From Symbiodinium sp. CCMP2592 (Eukaryota > Sar > Dinophyceae > Suessiales > Symbiodiniaceae), in NCBI GenBank assembly GCA_905221615.1, contig CAJNDT010005873.1:389764-453763 (forward strand): a stretch of 64,000 nt of DNA. The letters are read 5' to 3'. The position numbers were made by a program, and so were the translations under genes. Numbering within the stretch: position 1 is the first letter of the stretch; each line of letters begins with the position of its first letter. Under the pieces are notes generated by a model. It made no database searches. It was not told where the DNA came from and saw nothing but the letters and a program-made list of their open reading frames with translations. Shown here piece by piece: positions 21,872 to 32,267 of the stretch.

Positions 21872-23130
21872 TCAGGAGCCACCTTGCGCGCCGTGCTGAT
21901 ATGCTGGATGGTTGCCTTGGCAGCCCTTCACACGACATGCGTGAACGCGCTGGCAGCCTTTGACCTGACATCCCCGCTTGATGTTGTATGCATAACACAG
22001 CTCGCGACCATCCGGGGTCTTGGCCACCAAATCGTACCAGGACTCCCCGACCTGAATCTTGCCAGTGGACTTGCCCCCTTTGCCGTCCTTGCCACCTTTG
22101 CCGTCCTTGCCGCCCTTTTCCCCTTTGCCGTCCTTGCCTTTGCGGGGCCACTTTGGAGGGGGAGGATCATGAGCGGCCGAACGTTTTGACAAGGCGATCT
22201 GAGAGGTGAAGTGGAGCTCCTTGAGCTCGGTATTCCGAGTGGCCTCATACAACTTGTCACCGAGCGGGGTACCGTCGCGATGGGCCTCCTTGATAGCCCA
22301 CTTACGAAGCTCAAACTCGTACTGAAGCAAGACATTCCAAGGCACAGACAGTGCCTGTTTCTCCGCATGAGAAGAGCTTGCTGGAGCAGTGGAAGCCACT
22401 TGCATGCTGTAACACTTGTCACCCAACAGGAACTCAAGGAAACGATCAAAGTGTGACAGCTGCAGCCCCTGCAAATATGCACGACCGCGACACTTGGCTG
22501 AGAGCATGACCCAAGTGGAGGCCTCGAGGCGAAGCTTCGCCCGCAGCTCCTCCGTATTCTGCGGAAGTCGACCCTTTGGCTTCTGTCGCATGACCCGAAG
22601 CCGGCCCTGATTGTCCAAGGAAGTCTGAAGTTGCAGCGAGTTGGACTCTTTTCGAGAAATAACTTCATCAAGATAGCATTCTCAATCTGTTCAAGCTTGT
22701 GTGCCAAGTACTCAGGCGCCGGCTCCTCGGACTCCGGCACGGTGTAGCCGCGAACAGCTTCCAGGGCGACCCGCATGGCCGCGCGATCCGAAGAGGCGAG
22801 TGGCTTCTGAACACCCAAAACCTTAGCCTCAGCACGAAGCTTAGCCTCCTCCTCACGAATCATCTTGGAAGCTTCCCACGCAGTGATGATGCATGCCATC
22901 CTAGCTCGATCCGCCGCGCTCTCCGGCCTGATAGCGAAATCGGCTGTAATCGCAGTACGAGCTGCCCCACGATCATCAGCGAAAGCAGCAAAAGTGCGAA
23001 TGCTCTTGTAATGTTGACCGATAGCAAACTGAAGTGCAAGTTCGACCCCGTGTTCCTCAAGAAGGAACACAAAGTCTGCATCCACATTAGCCTGCAAGTA
23101 CGCCCGCTGCGCAGCTGGGTCCGCGGCCAT
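21872..23130 (-). pseudogene. Element A gag-like protein with CCCH finger (one frameshift)
   Basis: Nucleocapsid-type protein. The N-terminal half reads from 23130 (MAADPAAQR) to about 22.67 kb; the C-terminal half continues in another frame to 21872, so one frameshift is inferred after a conserved EN dipeptide. The C-terminal half has a Lys/Gly-rich basic tract (GKDGKGEKGGKDGKG) and a finger starting CYAYNIKRGC, with VHACRVKGCQGNHP at the end. This is the same CCCH-plus-C...C...H layout as in elements B, C and D, rather than the CCHC knuckle of LTR elements. Presumed to package element RNA. Whether the break is mutation or programmed frameshifting cannot be told from one copy. Confidence 0.72.
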
Positions 23131-23439
23131 GACGCTTCACTACCGCGGGTCTAAAATCAAGTCACCTAAAAGACTGACAGAATGCACTGAAGCTGAAGAC
23201 TGAAACCCCGAAGGGGAGCTGAAAGTGAAGCAAGCTTCGCAGATCTGAGAGTTGCCACATCGTGACACACATGTTCTGATATCTGATAAGGGAACCTTGA
23301 GCATACCGCCGGCATCCCACAGAATTTGCGCGAAGTTGCGCCAGAGCTGAAAGCACTCACGCATGGACTGATAGTGCACTGAAAGCTGCACGCAGAGCGC
23401 CCTCCCGTCTTTATTCACACACACTTCCAACGAGTTGCA
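23131..23439 (-). other. Element A region between YR and gag
   Basis: About 310 bp with no gene. It may hold the translation or splicing signal for gag; nothing recognised. Confidence 0.5.
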
Positions 23440-25461
23440 TCAAGTGTGAAAAGATGGGTCGCCCAACTCGAGCGGCTCTGCTGGCTCACCCAAGTCTGTG
23501 GAGGAAGACTCCCCCGAACTTGAAGATGAGCTCTCCTTATCACGATAGCACAATTTACAGAAACTGTCGGCCACCGAAGAATCAACCTTCCACACCTCAG
23601 CGAAGCGATGACAACTACCGGGAGTGACCCAGCAGCCATTCCGTATGTGCAGCCGCCTGTGCCCTGAGTGCCTGCTGATGCTCACCCAAAACGGAGACTC
23701 TCCAGAATCTTGTGAAGAGTTAGAAACCAACGGGGCCGGGGCAGCGTCGTCCGACCTTTCGGTGGCATCCTCAAGCAGCGGCCATCTCTGATTCAAAACC
23801 TTGCAACCATTCACGGTGCGCATCACGGCATGAAGCTTCAACCAAGGTTCAGGGTCCAGGCCTCTCTCCCGAAGCCAGGCCCTAAGCTCATCAAACAACT
23901 CTTCCTCATCATAGCCAGGCTTTCCGCCCGAGAGTTTGTCGCAAACCCGTTGCTGCAAGTCATGCACGATCTGGCGACATGTATGTATGTAATCAGCACT
24001 CTGGTGCAGACCGACATGCCACCTGCCAAGGTAATCTCTCTGCTCCTTCGGAACACCAAGCACCGCTGCAATTGTCGGCAAAACATGTCTCATACTGTGA
24101 CCTGTCCAGAAGAGATAGCACTCATCGCCCAGCAGCTTCCCCTCAGCCCTGGATCTCCAAACATCTTCACCGAGCTTCCTGAATGGAACCAAAAGCTGGC
24201 GCCAAATAAGACGCATGTAATTGCTAATGACCTCCGGCTTGGCGAATTTGTAAGACGGCTCCTCAAAATCTTCAGAAGACTGGAAAACCAAGAAAGTGCG
24301 ATCAAGCTGTCCCAAGCTTTTCCACAGGTCAAATCCAGTGCCCAACCAATCACGTCCTGATATCCCGACACACCTGCCTATAAAGAAAGGAACTTCGGCC
24401 ACCTTCTTATCAGGTCCTGTCGTCTTGGTCTTCACTAAAAAGCCCTTAAGCCCCTCACGAAAAAGCCTAAGGCGAGAAACGTCAATTCCTTGCAGATCAG
24501 AGACACGCATACAAGCCCATACGCAAACCAAGCAGGCCCACATCAGGCACCGAGCATAATGAGGGTTCGTACCAGTCACCACAAAAATTTCCAAAGATAA
24601 TAACATCGCCACCGAAAGGGGAGCCGCCTGCTTCCTGCTGGTTTTCCCCTCCTGCACTTCAGCCCCGGTGCTCTTTGAGGCCGCGACGACCAATCGGTTC
24701 TTGCACAGCTGATTTGTCAAAGGAACCTGTCCAGCATCCTCAATGACAGACAATGCGCTCATAAGCTCAGAAATGCAGCTCTTTGTACCCACCTCCTGCT
24801 CCAAGAAGATGAGGTAATCTACAACATCAGAAGGACTCTTCGGGAAAGGGTAACCTTTCACTGAAAGCATCCAGTCACGAGCCTTGCGCCAGGTCCTTGC
24901 ACGATTCCTGAGTGTCTTGGACCTCCGAGCCCCCAAGGCTCGGAGAGCATAAGAAACACGCTGCTCCTCATTCTCAACCGGAATGTCAACGATAGGAAGC
25001 TTTGCCTCCACCATGATCTGAACCAGGACAGTTCCCCAGAATTTCTTGGAAGATTTTTCTGCATCCGCCGGGGTCCCGGCGCCATTCGAAATCCATCTAG
25101 CATGTGCACGACTGGTCTGCTTGCAAAGATCAAGACTATTGCTCACGCACTGATCGAAGATATCACAAGGAGACACCGAATTTCCAGGGGTCGCTTCAAT
25201 TCGTGTGGCCTTCGCAGTAAGCCTGCTTTGCACCCGCTTGAAAAGACCTGTGTGAGCAGTCATCCACTCCCAGATCTGAGATCCCAACCGTTTGTGGTCC
25301 GAAGGAATCGAACTCGGAGTGATCTGCTCTGCCAATCGCACAGCGTCTTCAACACTGTCCACTGCGCATGCCAGGTGCCAAGGAGTCTGAAAGTGAATGC
25401 GAAGCAAACCCACAGCACTGCAGCCCTTCTCTTCAAGAAGGCCCCACAGCCTATCTTCCAT
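23440..25461 (-). CDS. Element A tyrosine recombinase
   Basis: 673-residue protein starting at the first ATG inside A1 (MEDRLWGLL); a longer frame to 25983 runs through the repeat into Z and is not credible. The C-terminal catalytic domain has the four expected parts: ACMRVSDLQ (Arg319), GHSMRHVLPTI (His455, Arg458), YLGRWHVG (Trp481/His482) and SADYIHT (Tyr491 nucleophile). This is the integrase of YR retrotransposons and would insert a circular copy by site-specific strand exchange. The tail has a Ser-rich acidic stretch plus a His/Cys cluster ending CKLCYRD. Unlike elements B-D it keeps HxxR. It is the first gene on the coding strand, which is unusual. Confidence 0.88.
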   Translation of the reverse strand: MEDRLWGLLEEKGCSAVGLLRIHFQTPWHLACAVDSVEDAVRLAEQITPSSIPSDHKRLGSQIWEWMTAHTGLFKRVQSRLTAKATRIEATPGNSVSPCDIFDQCVSNSLDLCKQTSRAHARWISNGAGTPADAEKSSKKFWGTVLVQIMVEAKLPIVDIPVENEEQRVSYALRALGARRSKTLRNRARTWRKARDWMLSVKGYPFPKSPSDVVDYLIFLEQEVGTKSCISELMSALSVIEDAGQVPLTNQLCKNRLVVAASKSTGAEVQEGKTSRKQAAPLSVAMLLSLEIFVVTGTNPHYARCLMWACLVCVWACMRVSDLQGIDVSRLRLFREGLKGFLVKTKTTGPDKKVAEVPFFIGRCVGISGRDWLGTGFDLWKSLGQLDRTFLVFQSSEDFEEPSYKFAKPEVISNYMRLIWRQLLVPFRKLGEDVWRSRAEGKLLGDECYLFWTGHSMRHVLPTIAAVLGVPKEQRDYLGRWHVGLHQSADYIHTCRQIVHDLQQRVCDKLSGGKPGYDEEELFDELRAWLRERGLDPEPWLKLHAVMRTVNGCKVLNQRWPLLEDATERSDDAAPAPLVSNSSQDSGESPFWVSISRHSGHRRLHIRNGCWVTPGSCHRFAEVWKVDSSVADSFCKLCYRDKESSSSSSGESSSTDLGEPAEPLELGDPSFHT

Positions 25462-25492
25462 TGCGCGAAGAAGCCTGAAAAGGCGCCCCCCA

Positions 25493-25941
25493 GACACTAA
25501 AAGGACTAAAAGTCCCCTTCCGGTTGATTCAGAATGTATCGGCGCGATATATATCGTTGAACTGACAAGGGGCGAATAGCCCACAATCAAATACCATAAA
25601 ATCACTAACAACTGAAATGATGAATCAAAGAGTTGGAAAGTACCTCCTTTGAGGAGGAGAGTTAAAAGGTAAAACTTCTTCAAAATCATCCTCACATAAA
25701 TGTTTCGCAAAAGGGAGAACTGAAATGAATCGCGTGAAAAGGAAACTGAAAACTGCAAGCAACTGACATGACTGACATAACTGACATGACTGAGAGCAAC
25801 TGCATGTAGGCCGTGGACCGAAGCCCGATGGCTGAGGCGTACAGAACTGAGAGTGGTCTCAAACCCCCATTGTTCCCCCCCTCCCCCCCGGGCCTCCTTG
25901 GAACAAACTGTTTGGTCCGCTTCGCTACCCAAACTAGGCTT
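25493..25941 (-). repeat. Element A split repeat A1
   Basis: 449-bp partner of 17421-17869. Lies immediately upstream of the YR gene on the coding strand and should hold the promoter. Its outer end GGCTT meets Z sequence ATCAGC. Confidence 0.92.
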
Positions 25942-26213
25942 ATCAGCAATATGATAACAAAAAGGTTCACTCATAAAATTCAAGATGATATATCTCGAAA
26001 GGAGGAAATATGAGAGATCGCACTTCGCACTCAGCCTCTTTTGCTCTCAATGGGGATGGTCCATCACTGCCGGCGGGAACGACGGCCTGGCGGTAGGCCC
26101 ACACACATCAACCATCCCAACCAACATGAAGCGAAAAGCTCAACTTCACGGGTGGGACAGGGCGGGATAAGAAAATTCAAGCTGGCGAGCCACAGCTGCG
26201 CATGCTGAGTTTT
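25942..26213 (-). mobile_element. Element Z, second piece (rest of B2, bridge, start of A2)
   Basis: 25942-26080 matches 35466-35604 and completes B2. About 90 bp of bridge follows, ending in GGGTGGGACAGGGCGGG, then the first ~45 bp of A2, which resumes at 35287 after element B. Confidence 0.85.
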
Positions 26214-26567
26214 CTTCTTCTTTAAAATCAGCGATGTTTGAGAAAGGCAATTACCGACGATCCTGTACAAAGTATCATCTCAGTGATATTCACAATAAGA
26301 ATATCAAAAAACTTCGCAATCCGATATATTCAAATGAATCCAGCTCGATATGAATATGACTCTATCAAAAGAGTCGAGCTCGATGCTCAATGGTATTTCC
26401 GGTCAAGTTAAAAATTGACAGCAGAGAAGGTCGCGCACTCTTCGTTTTCTCTTCAGCGATCAGGGGTTTGAACGAATTCGGAATTCGGGAACCATTGCAT
26501 CCGGGCCGCAGCCGATGCGAAGAGCACGGGCCTGAAGCCGCTCAGAGTTTGTCCCGAACACACCCCC
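26214..26567 (-). repeat. Element B split repeat B2
   Basis: About 354 bp matching B1, with a 3-bp CTT gain at the outer end. Contains the hairpin GACTCTATCAAAAGAGTC. Confidence 0.88.
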
Positions 26568-26597
26568 CCCCACAGATGTCTGGGTCGGGCGGGCGGG
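26568..26597 (-). other. Element B bridge, G-rich
   Basis: 30-bp link between B2 and A2 containing GTCGGGCGGGCGGGG against A2. Same position as the G-rich runs of A, C, D and Z. Confidence 0.65.
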
Positions 26598-26840
26598 GAA
26601 AAGTTTTAAAAGCTCAGCTCGAGCAATCACTTCGTCACAAACACAAATATTGTCAGTGATGCAAAGAAGCATGGGCATGCGACAATGATCTGTAAAGCAT
26701 GCCAAATACTCTTCTTGAAAAACCACCCAAAAAGGGAGGCGGAAAGTTAAATCGCATAAAGTGATGTTGCCAAATGTCAAACACGGCCTGCGGCCTGTCG
26801 CCGATTTCAAAGAAAGAAAAGTCTGCAGGCAGAAAAGTTT
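26598..26840 (-). repeat. Element B split repeat A2
   Basis: 243 bp matching 35044-35286. Abuts B1 directly. Confidence 0.9.
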
Positions 26841-27191
26841 CTTCTTTAAAATCAGCGATGTTTGAGAAAGGCAATTACCGACGATCCTGTACAAAGTATC
26901 ATCTCAGTGATATTCACAATAAGAATATTAAAAAACTTCGCAATCCGATATATTCAAATGAATCCAGCTCGATATGACTATGACTCTATCAAAAGAGTCG
27001 AGCTCGATGCTCAATGGTATTTCCGGTCAAGTTAAAAATTGACAGGAGAGAAGGTCGCGCACTCTTCGTTTTCTCTTCAGCGATCAGGGGTTTGAACGAA
27101 TTCGGAATTCGGGAACCATTGCATCCGGGCCGCAGCCGATGCGAAGAGCACGGGCCTGAAGCCGCTCAGAGTTTGTCCCGAACACACCCCC
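26841..27191 (-). repeat. Element B split repeat B1
   Basis: 351 bp; ends 14 bp from the pol stop. Confidence 0.88.
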
Positions 27192-27205
27192 TCGGATCGA
27201 CGAAC

Positions 27206-30200
27206 TCAGAGCAGGTAGGCGTCAATCAAAGATTGGTCAACAAAGTAAGGCTCTACCTCTGCCGCACGAACGACCTTCTGCGCTTTCCAACCTTCGCCCC
27301 TGGAGGGCCAGTCGGCGATGTTCGAAGAGGATGGCACCCTCTCTATCCACGAGATGCAAGGGGCGACGGCCTCGACCATAGACAAGGCCAGGGCCAAGCG
27401 ATGCATCGCGTCACTTCTGCTTTGACCACGCAATACCACAGATCTAGCGGCATCGTTGTCAATGAAGAATATGATTCTCTTTCCTGAAAGAAAATTCTGA
27501 AGGCAGGCCCTGATCATCAAGAGGGCATACAGCTCTACCTCACAGATGATTTGCTCCCCGACCTCCTCTCGCCAGCGAACCACTAGGCGCTCAGGGACCT
27601 GTCCTTGGAAAACTCTGGAAACGCCGCTGCTCGCATCAAGAATCACTGCACCGATCCCGGCGAAGGCTTTGGCAGGCTCCCAAGCTCCATCAGTCCGCAC
27701 CAGGATAGGAGGCTCTCCGGTCGAATCGCAACTTATGCAGCGGGGCCTCGTGCTCACAAGAATTTTGATCGTGTGCTTGCACATCTCGCTGACGGTCTTT
27801 GGCGAAGGCCTGTCTCCAGCTAGAAAGCCAGATAGCCATTTGCACGAATGCTTGAGGGCACGACCGGCAAAGAAACCAGATGAAAAGTTGAGCAAGCCCA
27901 GCAAAATCTGAGCCTGATGAACCGTAAGGAAACCAGAAGCAGCCACAGATTCAAGCTTCTCCACGATCCGATCGATCCTGCCAGGTTTGTTCGAGAGGAC
28001 GATGCTTCTCTTCGACAAGTTGCTCAAGTCAATCTGCATTCCCAAGACGGAGAAAACCTCCGCGAAAGGATGTGATTTGCTGCCTGTCTTGGCGTGGCCC
28101 CAGCCCAGAATGTCTAAGAATTCGCTGATGATGCTATCAGTGTCACTGGAAGAAAGCGATGTCGAAAACATCGGGTAGTCATCAAAGTACACTGAGCTGG
28201 GCAGCTTGAATATCTTCAGCAGCAGTTTGTGAAGGCTTCTGCTCGTACGCACGAACCCATAAACCGAAGCAGTAAGACCGAAGAGCAGCGAATTTGCAAT
28301 GAAGAATTGATCCTCGCCAGAGGGGCCTTTGTGGTAGATCACAGCAAGAGAGCGGTGCTCCTTCTTCATTGGCATCTGCTTGTACGCCTTCGACAAGTCA
28401 AGGCACTTGCCCAACCACGACCGAGGGGGCTCGCCCGTGGCGCGTGATCTCTCGGCCTCTTCGATGGCAATCCTTGCTGCTAGAGCTGCAACGAAGTCGG
28501 AACTCTGGAGCTCCAACTTGATGGTGGCCGTAAAGCAGTTGTTGATCAAAGCCTCGTGCCCGTCATCAATGGGTCTAGGTTTGTTCTCGGCTCCTTGAAG
28601 GATTAGGAACCTTCGTATGCAGTTCCAATCGTCTGAGTGAAAGAAAGAAGACACTTGGCTTTCGGTGTAAGGGCCTTCCAGGAAACCCAGATCGACTTCG
28701 TCCATAGTAGCCTTCGACAGCAACTCTTGAAGGTCGGCTGCCTGCGTGCCACTGGATCCAATCATCACCTTTCGGCGGAACGAAGCAGTACCCTTTAGAT
28801 CCTGTTCCGACATGGTAGCCGGCACAATCTTTCGGTTGAAAGGCTGAGGGCAGGCTGACTGCCCTACAATCGGGACGCCTGACATCATGAAATCGCAAAC
28901 TTGCATGTCGTCAAAACCGTTCTGGTTCTGCTCAAGAAGATGCTTCCACAGAAGAAGACGCTTTCCCGCCACAACCTTTTCGAACCAAGGGTCGAACGAA
29001 GAATGTAATCGAGCCTCGTCGGCCTCGAACTTTTTGGCAAGGATCTTTATTTTCAAAAGTTGAAGCTTTCGATGATCGACCACCTCTTTCTCAGTGTTTT
29101 TCACGCAGAAGCTGGTTGCATCGAGCTGATCCTGGTCAAGGGCTACGGCAGTGTCGACGGGATGCTTTAGCGTCAAGGCCTTCGCAACATGATCCTGCAT
29201 TGACAAGTACCACCCCACCTTGACCGAGCCTTTGGGCGGATCGGAACTCTTAAGGAAACCAGAGGGGGGAACCTTGCTGGAAGCCTCATCCGAAACCCTA
29301 GGGAGCTTAGCAGGAGGGTATACCGCTTTATCACTAGCAACCCATCCGTCAGACACAGCTACATTGTCAACTGCATGGCTGTCTTCGGCTGCCTTCTCTC
29401 TCCCGCTATCCTTCCCAGCAACCTGAGAGAGAAGGACGCGACAAGAATCGTCAGGCTGGAAAGAGACCGGCTCCCACGTGACCTTGCGGAACTCAGGAAT
29501 CAAAGGAGGGAAGCGGCGATGCTGCCGACCAAGAACAGCAACGGAGCTGGCTGCCAAGTCAGGAGATGCTTGCAAAGACAAACCCATGAAAGAAGCCGCG
29601 CTCTCCAGACAGGAGGCCATACGCTTGCAAAGCAGAACTGGGTAAGCCGACCCAAGAGAAGATGACAGCTGCATAGAACGCTCATGGAACACGAGGCCCC
29701 ACGGGCGGTGTGTGTGATTGCCTGGGCAAGTAGCTCGAAGCGAGGTGAACAAGCCTCGAGTGCACAAGAAACGAGATGACTTCGGTCGATCGGAACCATG
29801 ACAACACTGGTCGAAATCAACGTATTCCAAGGCAGCGGGAGGCCAAAGCAAGCCCTCGGCCTCAGCAAAGCATTGAAGAACCTTCCAGAACAACGAAGTC
29901 CGAGGATTCTCAACGCTGACATTGATGCCCGAAGCAGAACAATGAAGGAGAAGCTTGTAGACGAAACGGTACAGGACGTTGTCTCTACGCACCGCAAGGC
30001 TCTGCTGAGACCCGGCACTCAATGACGGCAGACCTAACGGGAAGTCCTCGGACCGCAGAGGTTTAGGGGCCTTAGAGGCAAGGGCATGGTTCTTTGGCAG
30101 GGGGCGCTCGCGAGAGCGAGAAGCCGTGCCCGCAGGGGGCGATGCATGCATGTGAAAGGGAGGGCACTCCTTGATGAGATCCCAAAAGATTGCCTGTGCT

Positions 30201-31024
30201 GCATCTAAGGTCAGATCAAGCTTGGCTACGGGAGAGACTGCTCGGTAGCAAGAACTATCTAACCCTAAGACCCGAAAACCCAAATCCTTGCAAGCCTTGC
30301 TGAAACGGGCACTGCCAGCGAAAAGCTCGTAAACCCAGGAGTCTGATTTCACAGGCGGCTGTTCCTGGGCAGTCACAGGAATGGGAAAGGAGAGATCAGG
30401 CGGGGGCCTAAACCCGAGATTAAGCAGGGTCCTTGCTGACTCAGTTGAGATTTTCTCAAGGCTCGCGACAGTGAAGGCCACGCAAACCAATCGATCGCCA
30501 ACCCAGCTTTCAGTCTCGTGAGGGTATTTGAAGGCATCGAAAGTGACAGGGGACTCGAGGCTAAGCATTGAGCCTTTTACGATGTCACCTTTGATTGACC
30601 GTGTGTGAGGTCCGCATCCATCTGCAATCCAGATGCCACCTCCCTGAAAAGATGTCACGGCTATGACCCCGTTAGGGGTATGATGGTTCCTGGAATCAAC
30701 ATGCAAATCGGTTTTAGTGTTGTGAAACAGACTGATAGTCGTGAAGAAATGATCTGGCAAGAAAGTGCGAACAAAAGTGGTGAAGAGCTTGACGCAGAAT
30801 GGAAACAGCGCACATTCACTCCGAAGACCCTGTAATCCACCCTTTGCGTATGCCCCACAACTGAAACTGCTAGGAGGCTGCGAGGAGGCTCCTCTAGAAG
30901 GAATCTCCTTGGGCAAAAGATCGAAAATCTGAACAACATCTCGCTTAGTAATCCCTGACCCTCTGGCCAAAATGGCCTGCGCGAGGGCTTCAGCATCACT
31001 AGGGGCAGAGTCCGAAGTGGCCAC
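27206..31024 (-). CDS. Element B pol: 2OG dioxygenase-like / MTase-like / RT / RNase H
   Basis: Open 1272-residue polyprotein with the first two modules in the opposite order to element A. 2OG-like core at about 65-190: TDLHVDSRN (H108, D110) and HETESWVGDRLV (H169, R178), followed by LLNLGFRPP. MTase-like core at about 230-470: VYELFAGSARFSKAC (SAM loop), ASPPAGTASRSR (Ala298 where the catalytic Cys should be), NVSVENPRTS (ENP 372-374) and DQCCHGSDRPKSSRF. RT: RPIDDGHEALINN, CLDLSKAYKQM, LLFGLTASVYG and VYFDDYPMF. RNase H: VRTDGAWEP, CEVELYALL, FIDNDAARS, ERVPSSSNIADWPSR. The dioxygenase looks intact, while the MTase has lost its nucleophile and may only bind. Confidence 0.88.
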   Translation of the reverse strand: MATSDSAPSDAEALAQAILARGSGITKRDVVQIFDLLPKEIPSRGASSQPPSSFSCGAYAKGGLQGLRSECALFPFCVKLFTTFVRTFLPDHFFTTISLFHNTKTDLHVDSRNHHTPNGVIAVTSFQGGGIWIADGCGPHTRSIKGDIVKGSMLSLESPVTFDAFKYPHETESWVGDRLVCVAFTVASLEKISTESARTLLNLGFRPPPDLSFPIPVTAQEQPPVKSDSWVYELFAGSARFSKACKDLGFRVLGLDSSCYRAVSPVAKLDLTLDAAQAIFWDLIKECPPFHMHASPPAGTASRSRERPLPKNHALASKAPKPLRSEDFPLGLPSLSAGSQQSLAVRRDNVLYRFVYKLLLHCSASGINVSVENPRTSLFWKVLQCFAEAEGLLWPPAALEYVDFDQCCHGSDRPKSSRFLCTRGLFTSLRATCPGNHTHRPWGLVFHERSMQLSSSLGSAYPVLLCKRMASCLESAASFMGLSLQASPDLAASSVAVLGRQHRRFPPLIPEFRKVTWEPVSFQPDDSCRVLLSQVAGKDSGREKAAEDSHAVDNVAVSDGWVASDKAVYPPAKLPRVSDEASSKVPPSGFLKSSDPPKGSVKVGWYLSMQDHVAKALTLKHPVDTAVALDQDQLDATSFCVKNTEKEVVDHRKLQLLKIKILAKKFEADEARLHSSFDPWFEKVVAGKRLLLWKHLLEQNQNGFDDMQVCDFMMSGVPIVGQSACPQPFNRKIVPATMSEQDLKGTASFRRKVMIGSSGTQAADLQELLSKATMDEVDLGFLEGPYTESQVSSFFHSDDWNCIRRFLILQGAENKPRPIDDGHEALINNCFTATIKLELQSSDFVAALAARIAIEEAERSRATGEPPRSWLGKCLDLSKAYKQMPMKKEHRSLAVIYHKGPSGEDQFFIANSLLFGLTASVYGFVRTSRSLHKLLLKIFKLPSSVYFDDYPMFSTSLSSSDTDSIISEFLDILGWGHAKTGSKSHPFAEVFSVLGMQIDLSNLSKRSIVLSNKPGRIDRIVEKLESVAASGFLTVHQAQILLGLLNFSSGFFAGRALKHSCKWLSGFLAGDRPSPKTVSEMCKHTIKILVSTRPRCISCDSTGEPPILVRTDGAWEPAKAFAGIGAVILDASSGVSRVFQGQVPERLVVRWREEVGEQIICEVELYALLMIRACLQNFLSGKRIIFFIDNDAARSVVLRGQSRSDAMHRLALALSMVEAVAPCISWIERVPSSSNIADWPSRGEGWKAQKVVRAAEVEPYFVDQSLIDAYLL

Positions 31025-31057
31025 GAGGTCAGGCCCCTGGGGCCTCGCATGGCCCCA

Positions 31058-32267
31058 TCACTGTACCTGATTTGTGCATTCTGAAAAGGGGTGATCCCCA
31101 AAACATCGCCAACACTGGTGAAAGCCTCGCGGGCATCTTCCCTTCGTCACCTTGAGCTTGCATGTGCCCAAGTTAAACCCAAAACAATTCGGCCTGCCCT
31201 GATGATCTTTGGCCGCGCAGCCATCCGGAATGGTTACACGGGGTGCCTTGCCACCGCCCTTTTCACCGCCCTTGGTGGATGTCTTGCCCTTTCCGTCACC
31301 TTTGTTAGGCGTGGCAAGCTCCTTGAAAGGGCGCTTCGTTGGGTGAGGTGCAGGAGGAGCTACAAGCGGCTGAAGAAACTGAGTTATCTCCTGGCTACCC
31401 GATAGATCGCGCAAAGCTGCATCCATGGGTTTCTCAACACCTATGGGTTTCTGCAATTGTCCTTCAAGCATGTCGGCCAACCGGACAAAAAGCTCACGAT
31501 CTGCCGTAACAACTTGCCCCAAGCTAACTGCCACATATCCCTTCGGCACAGTACGCTGAACTGCTTCGAAGAGCTTGTTGATCCAAGTTTCCATAGCTTC
31601 AAAGCTGCACAAGTGACCCAGATCAAATGCTAGTGACCGTCTCTGAAAAGCCTGCCGGAGAGGGTACATGCCTGTGGTGTCGCACGTCGGCTCCGGCTTC
31701 TTCTGAATCACCTTGAGGTTGCCCTCGTTGTCCATCTGAACGGCAGAATCCTTCTTCTGGAGAGACATCTCTTGGAAGCGGGATATCCATCTGTTGATCG
31801 GAATGTACTTGAGTGAATTATTCTCGTACGTCGTACATGTCAGTCACAAGGTCGATACAGCTATGGGCCGGTGTGGTATGAGAAGTTAGAATGAGACCCG
31901 ACAGCCTACGATGCTGCGCCTCAACGCGCTCCTTTCTCTCGGCTTGGGGCAGGCGTCGCACTGAGCCTTCCGGCGTGCCTTCGACCCTAGATTTGAGGTC
32001 CGCCACATTGAGTGATTGCGACTCGAAAAGCAGCCTACGAATCACCGAGACCTGAAAGGAGCTGGGTGCCGGGGTGACTACGGTGGCTAGCCTCGCATCG
32101 ACAGCTTCGTCTGTTAGGCCCTGCGGCGTCGCCGATGCGGCGAAAGCCAGTTTTCCAAATGTGTTGTATCCAGCATCAATCAAACGACTCAGAAGATCGT
32201 TGCTGAGGCCTATTTTACTGCATCTTTCACGGAATGATGCTTCACTGTCTAGTATGACAGAGGACAT
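31058..32267 (-). pseudogene. Element B gag-like protein with CCCH finger (one frameshift)
   Basis: The N-terminal part 32267-31818 (MSSVILDSEASFRERC) ends at a stop right after YDVRE; the C-terminal part continues in another frame from about 31.82 kb (NNSLKYIPIN) to 31058. Elements C and D read through the same spot in frame. The shared N-terminal domain has a ...GKLAFA-type block. The C-terminus has a GKGKTSTKGGEKGGGK basic tract and a CCCH finger beginning CFGFNLGTCK, with CWRCFGDHPFSEC at the end. Presumed RNA-packaging protein. Confidence 0.75.

Larger units (their letters stand above)
17173..25941 (-). mobile_element. Element A: YR retrotransposon with split direct repeats
   Basis: 8769 bp. 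Plus-strand order is B2 17173-17356, bridge 17357-17420, A2 17421-17869, B1 17870-18045, pol, gag, YR, A1 25493-25941. On the coding strand this is A1-YR-gag-pol-B1-A2-B2, the PAT/Ngaro split-repeat plan with YR first. It sits inside the B2 repeat of element Z. There is no integrase and no target duplication; the A2/B1 junction (GGCTT/GTACCC) equals the junction expected of a circular intermediate. The A repeats have equal length with only a few differences, so the copy is fairly young, though gag carries a frameshift. Confidence 0.88.

Noticed and set aside
17421-25941. Reading the 449-bp repeats as LTRs of an LTR retrotransposon
   Set aside because: No integrase is present, a tyrosine recombinase is. 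A second repeat pair (B1/B2) flanks A2, and the empty site at 35461 shows no target duplication. Split direct repeats explain all of this.
23440-25983. The longer 847-residue recombinase frame starting at 25983
   Set aside because: Its first 174 codons run through the A1 repeat and into element Z; the ATG at 25461 starts exactly where the conserved protein begins.
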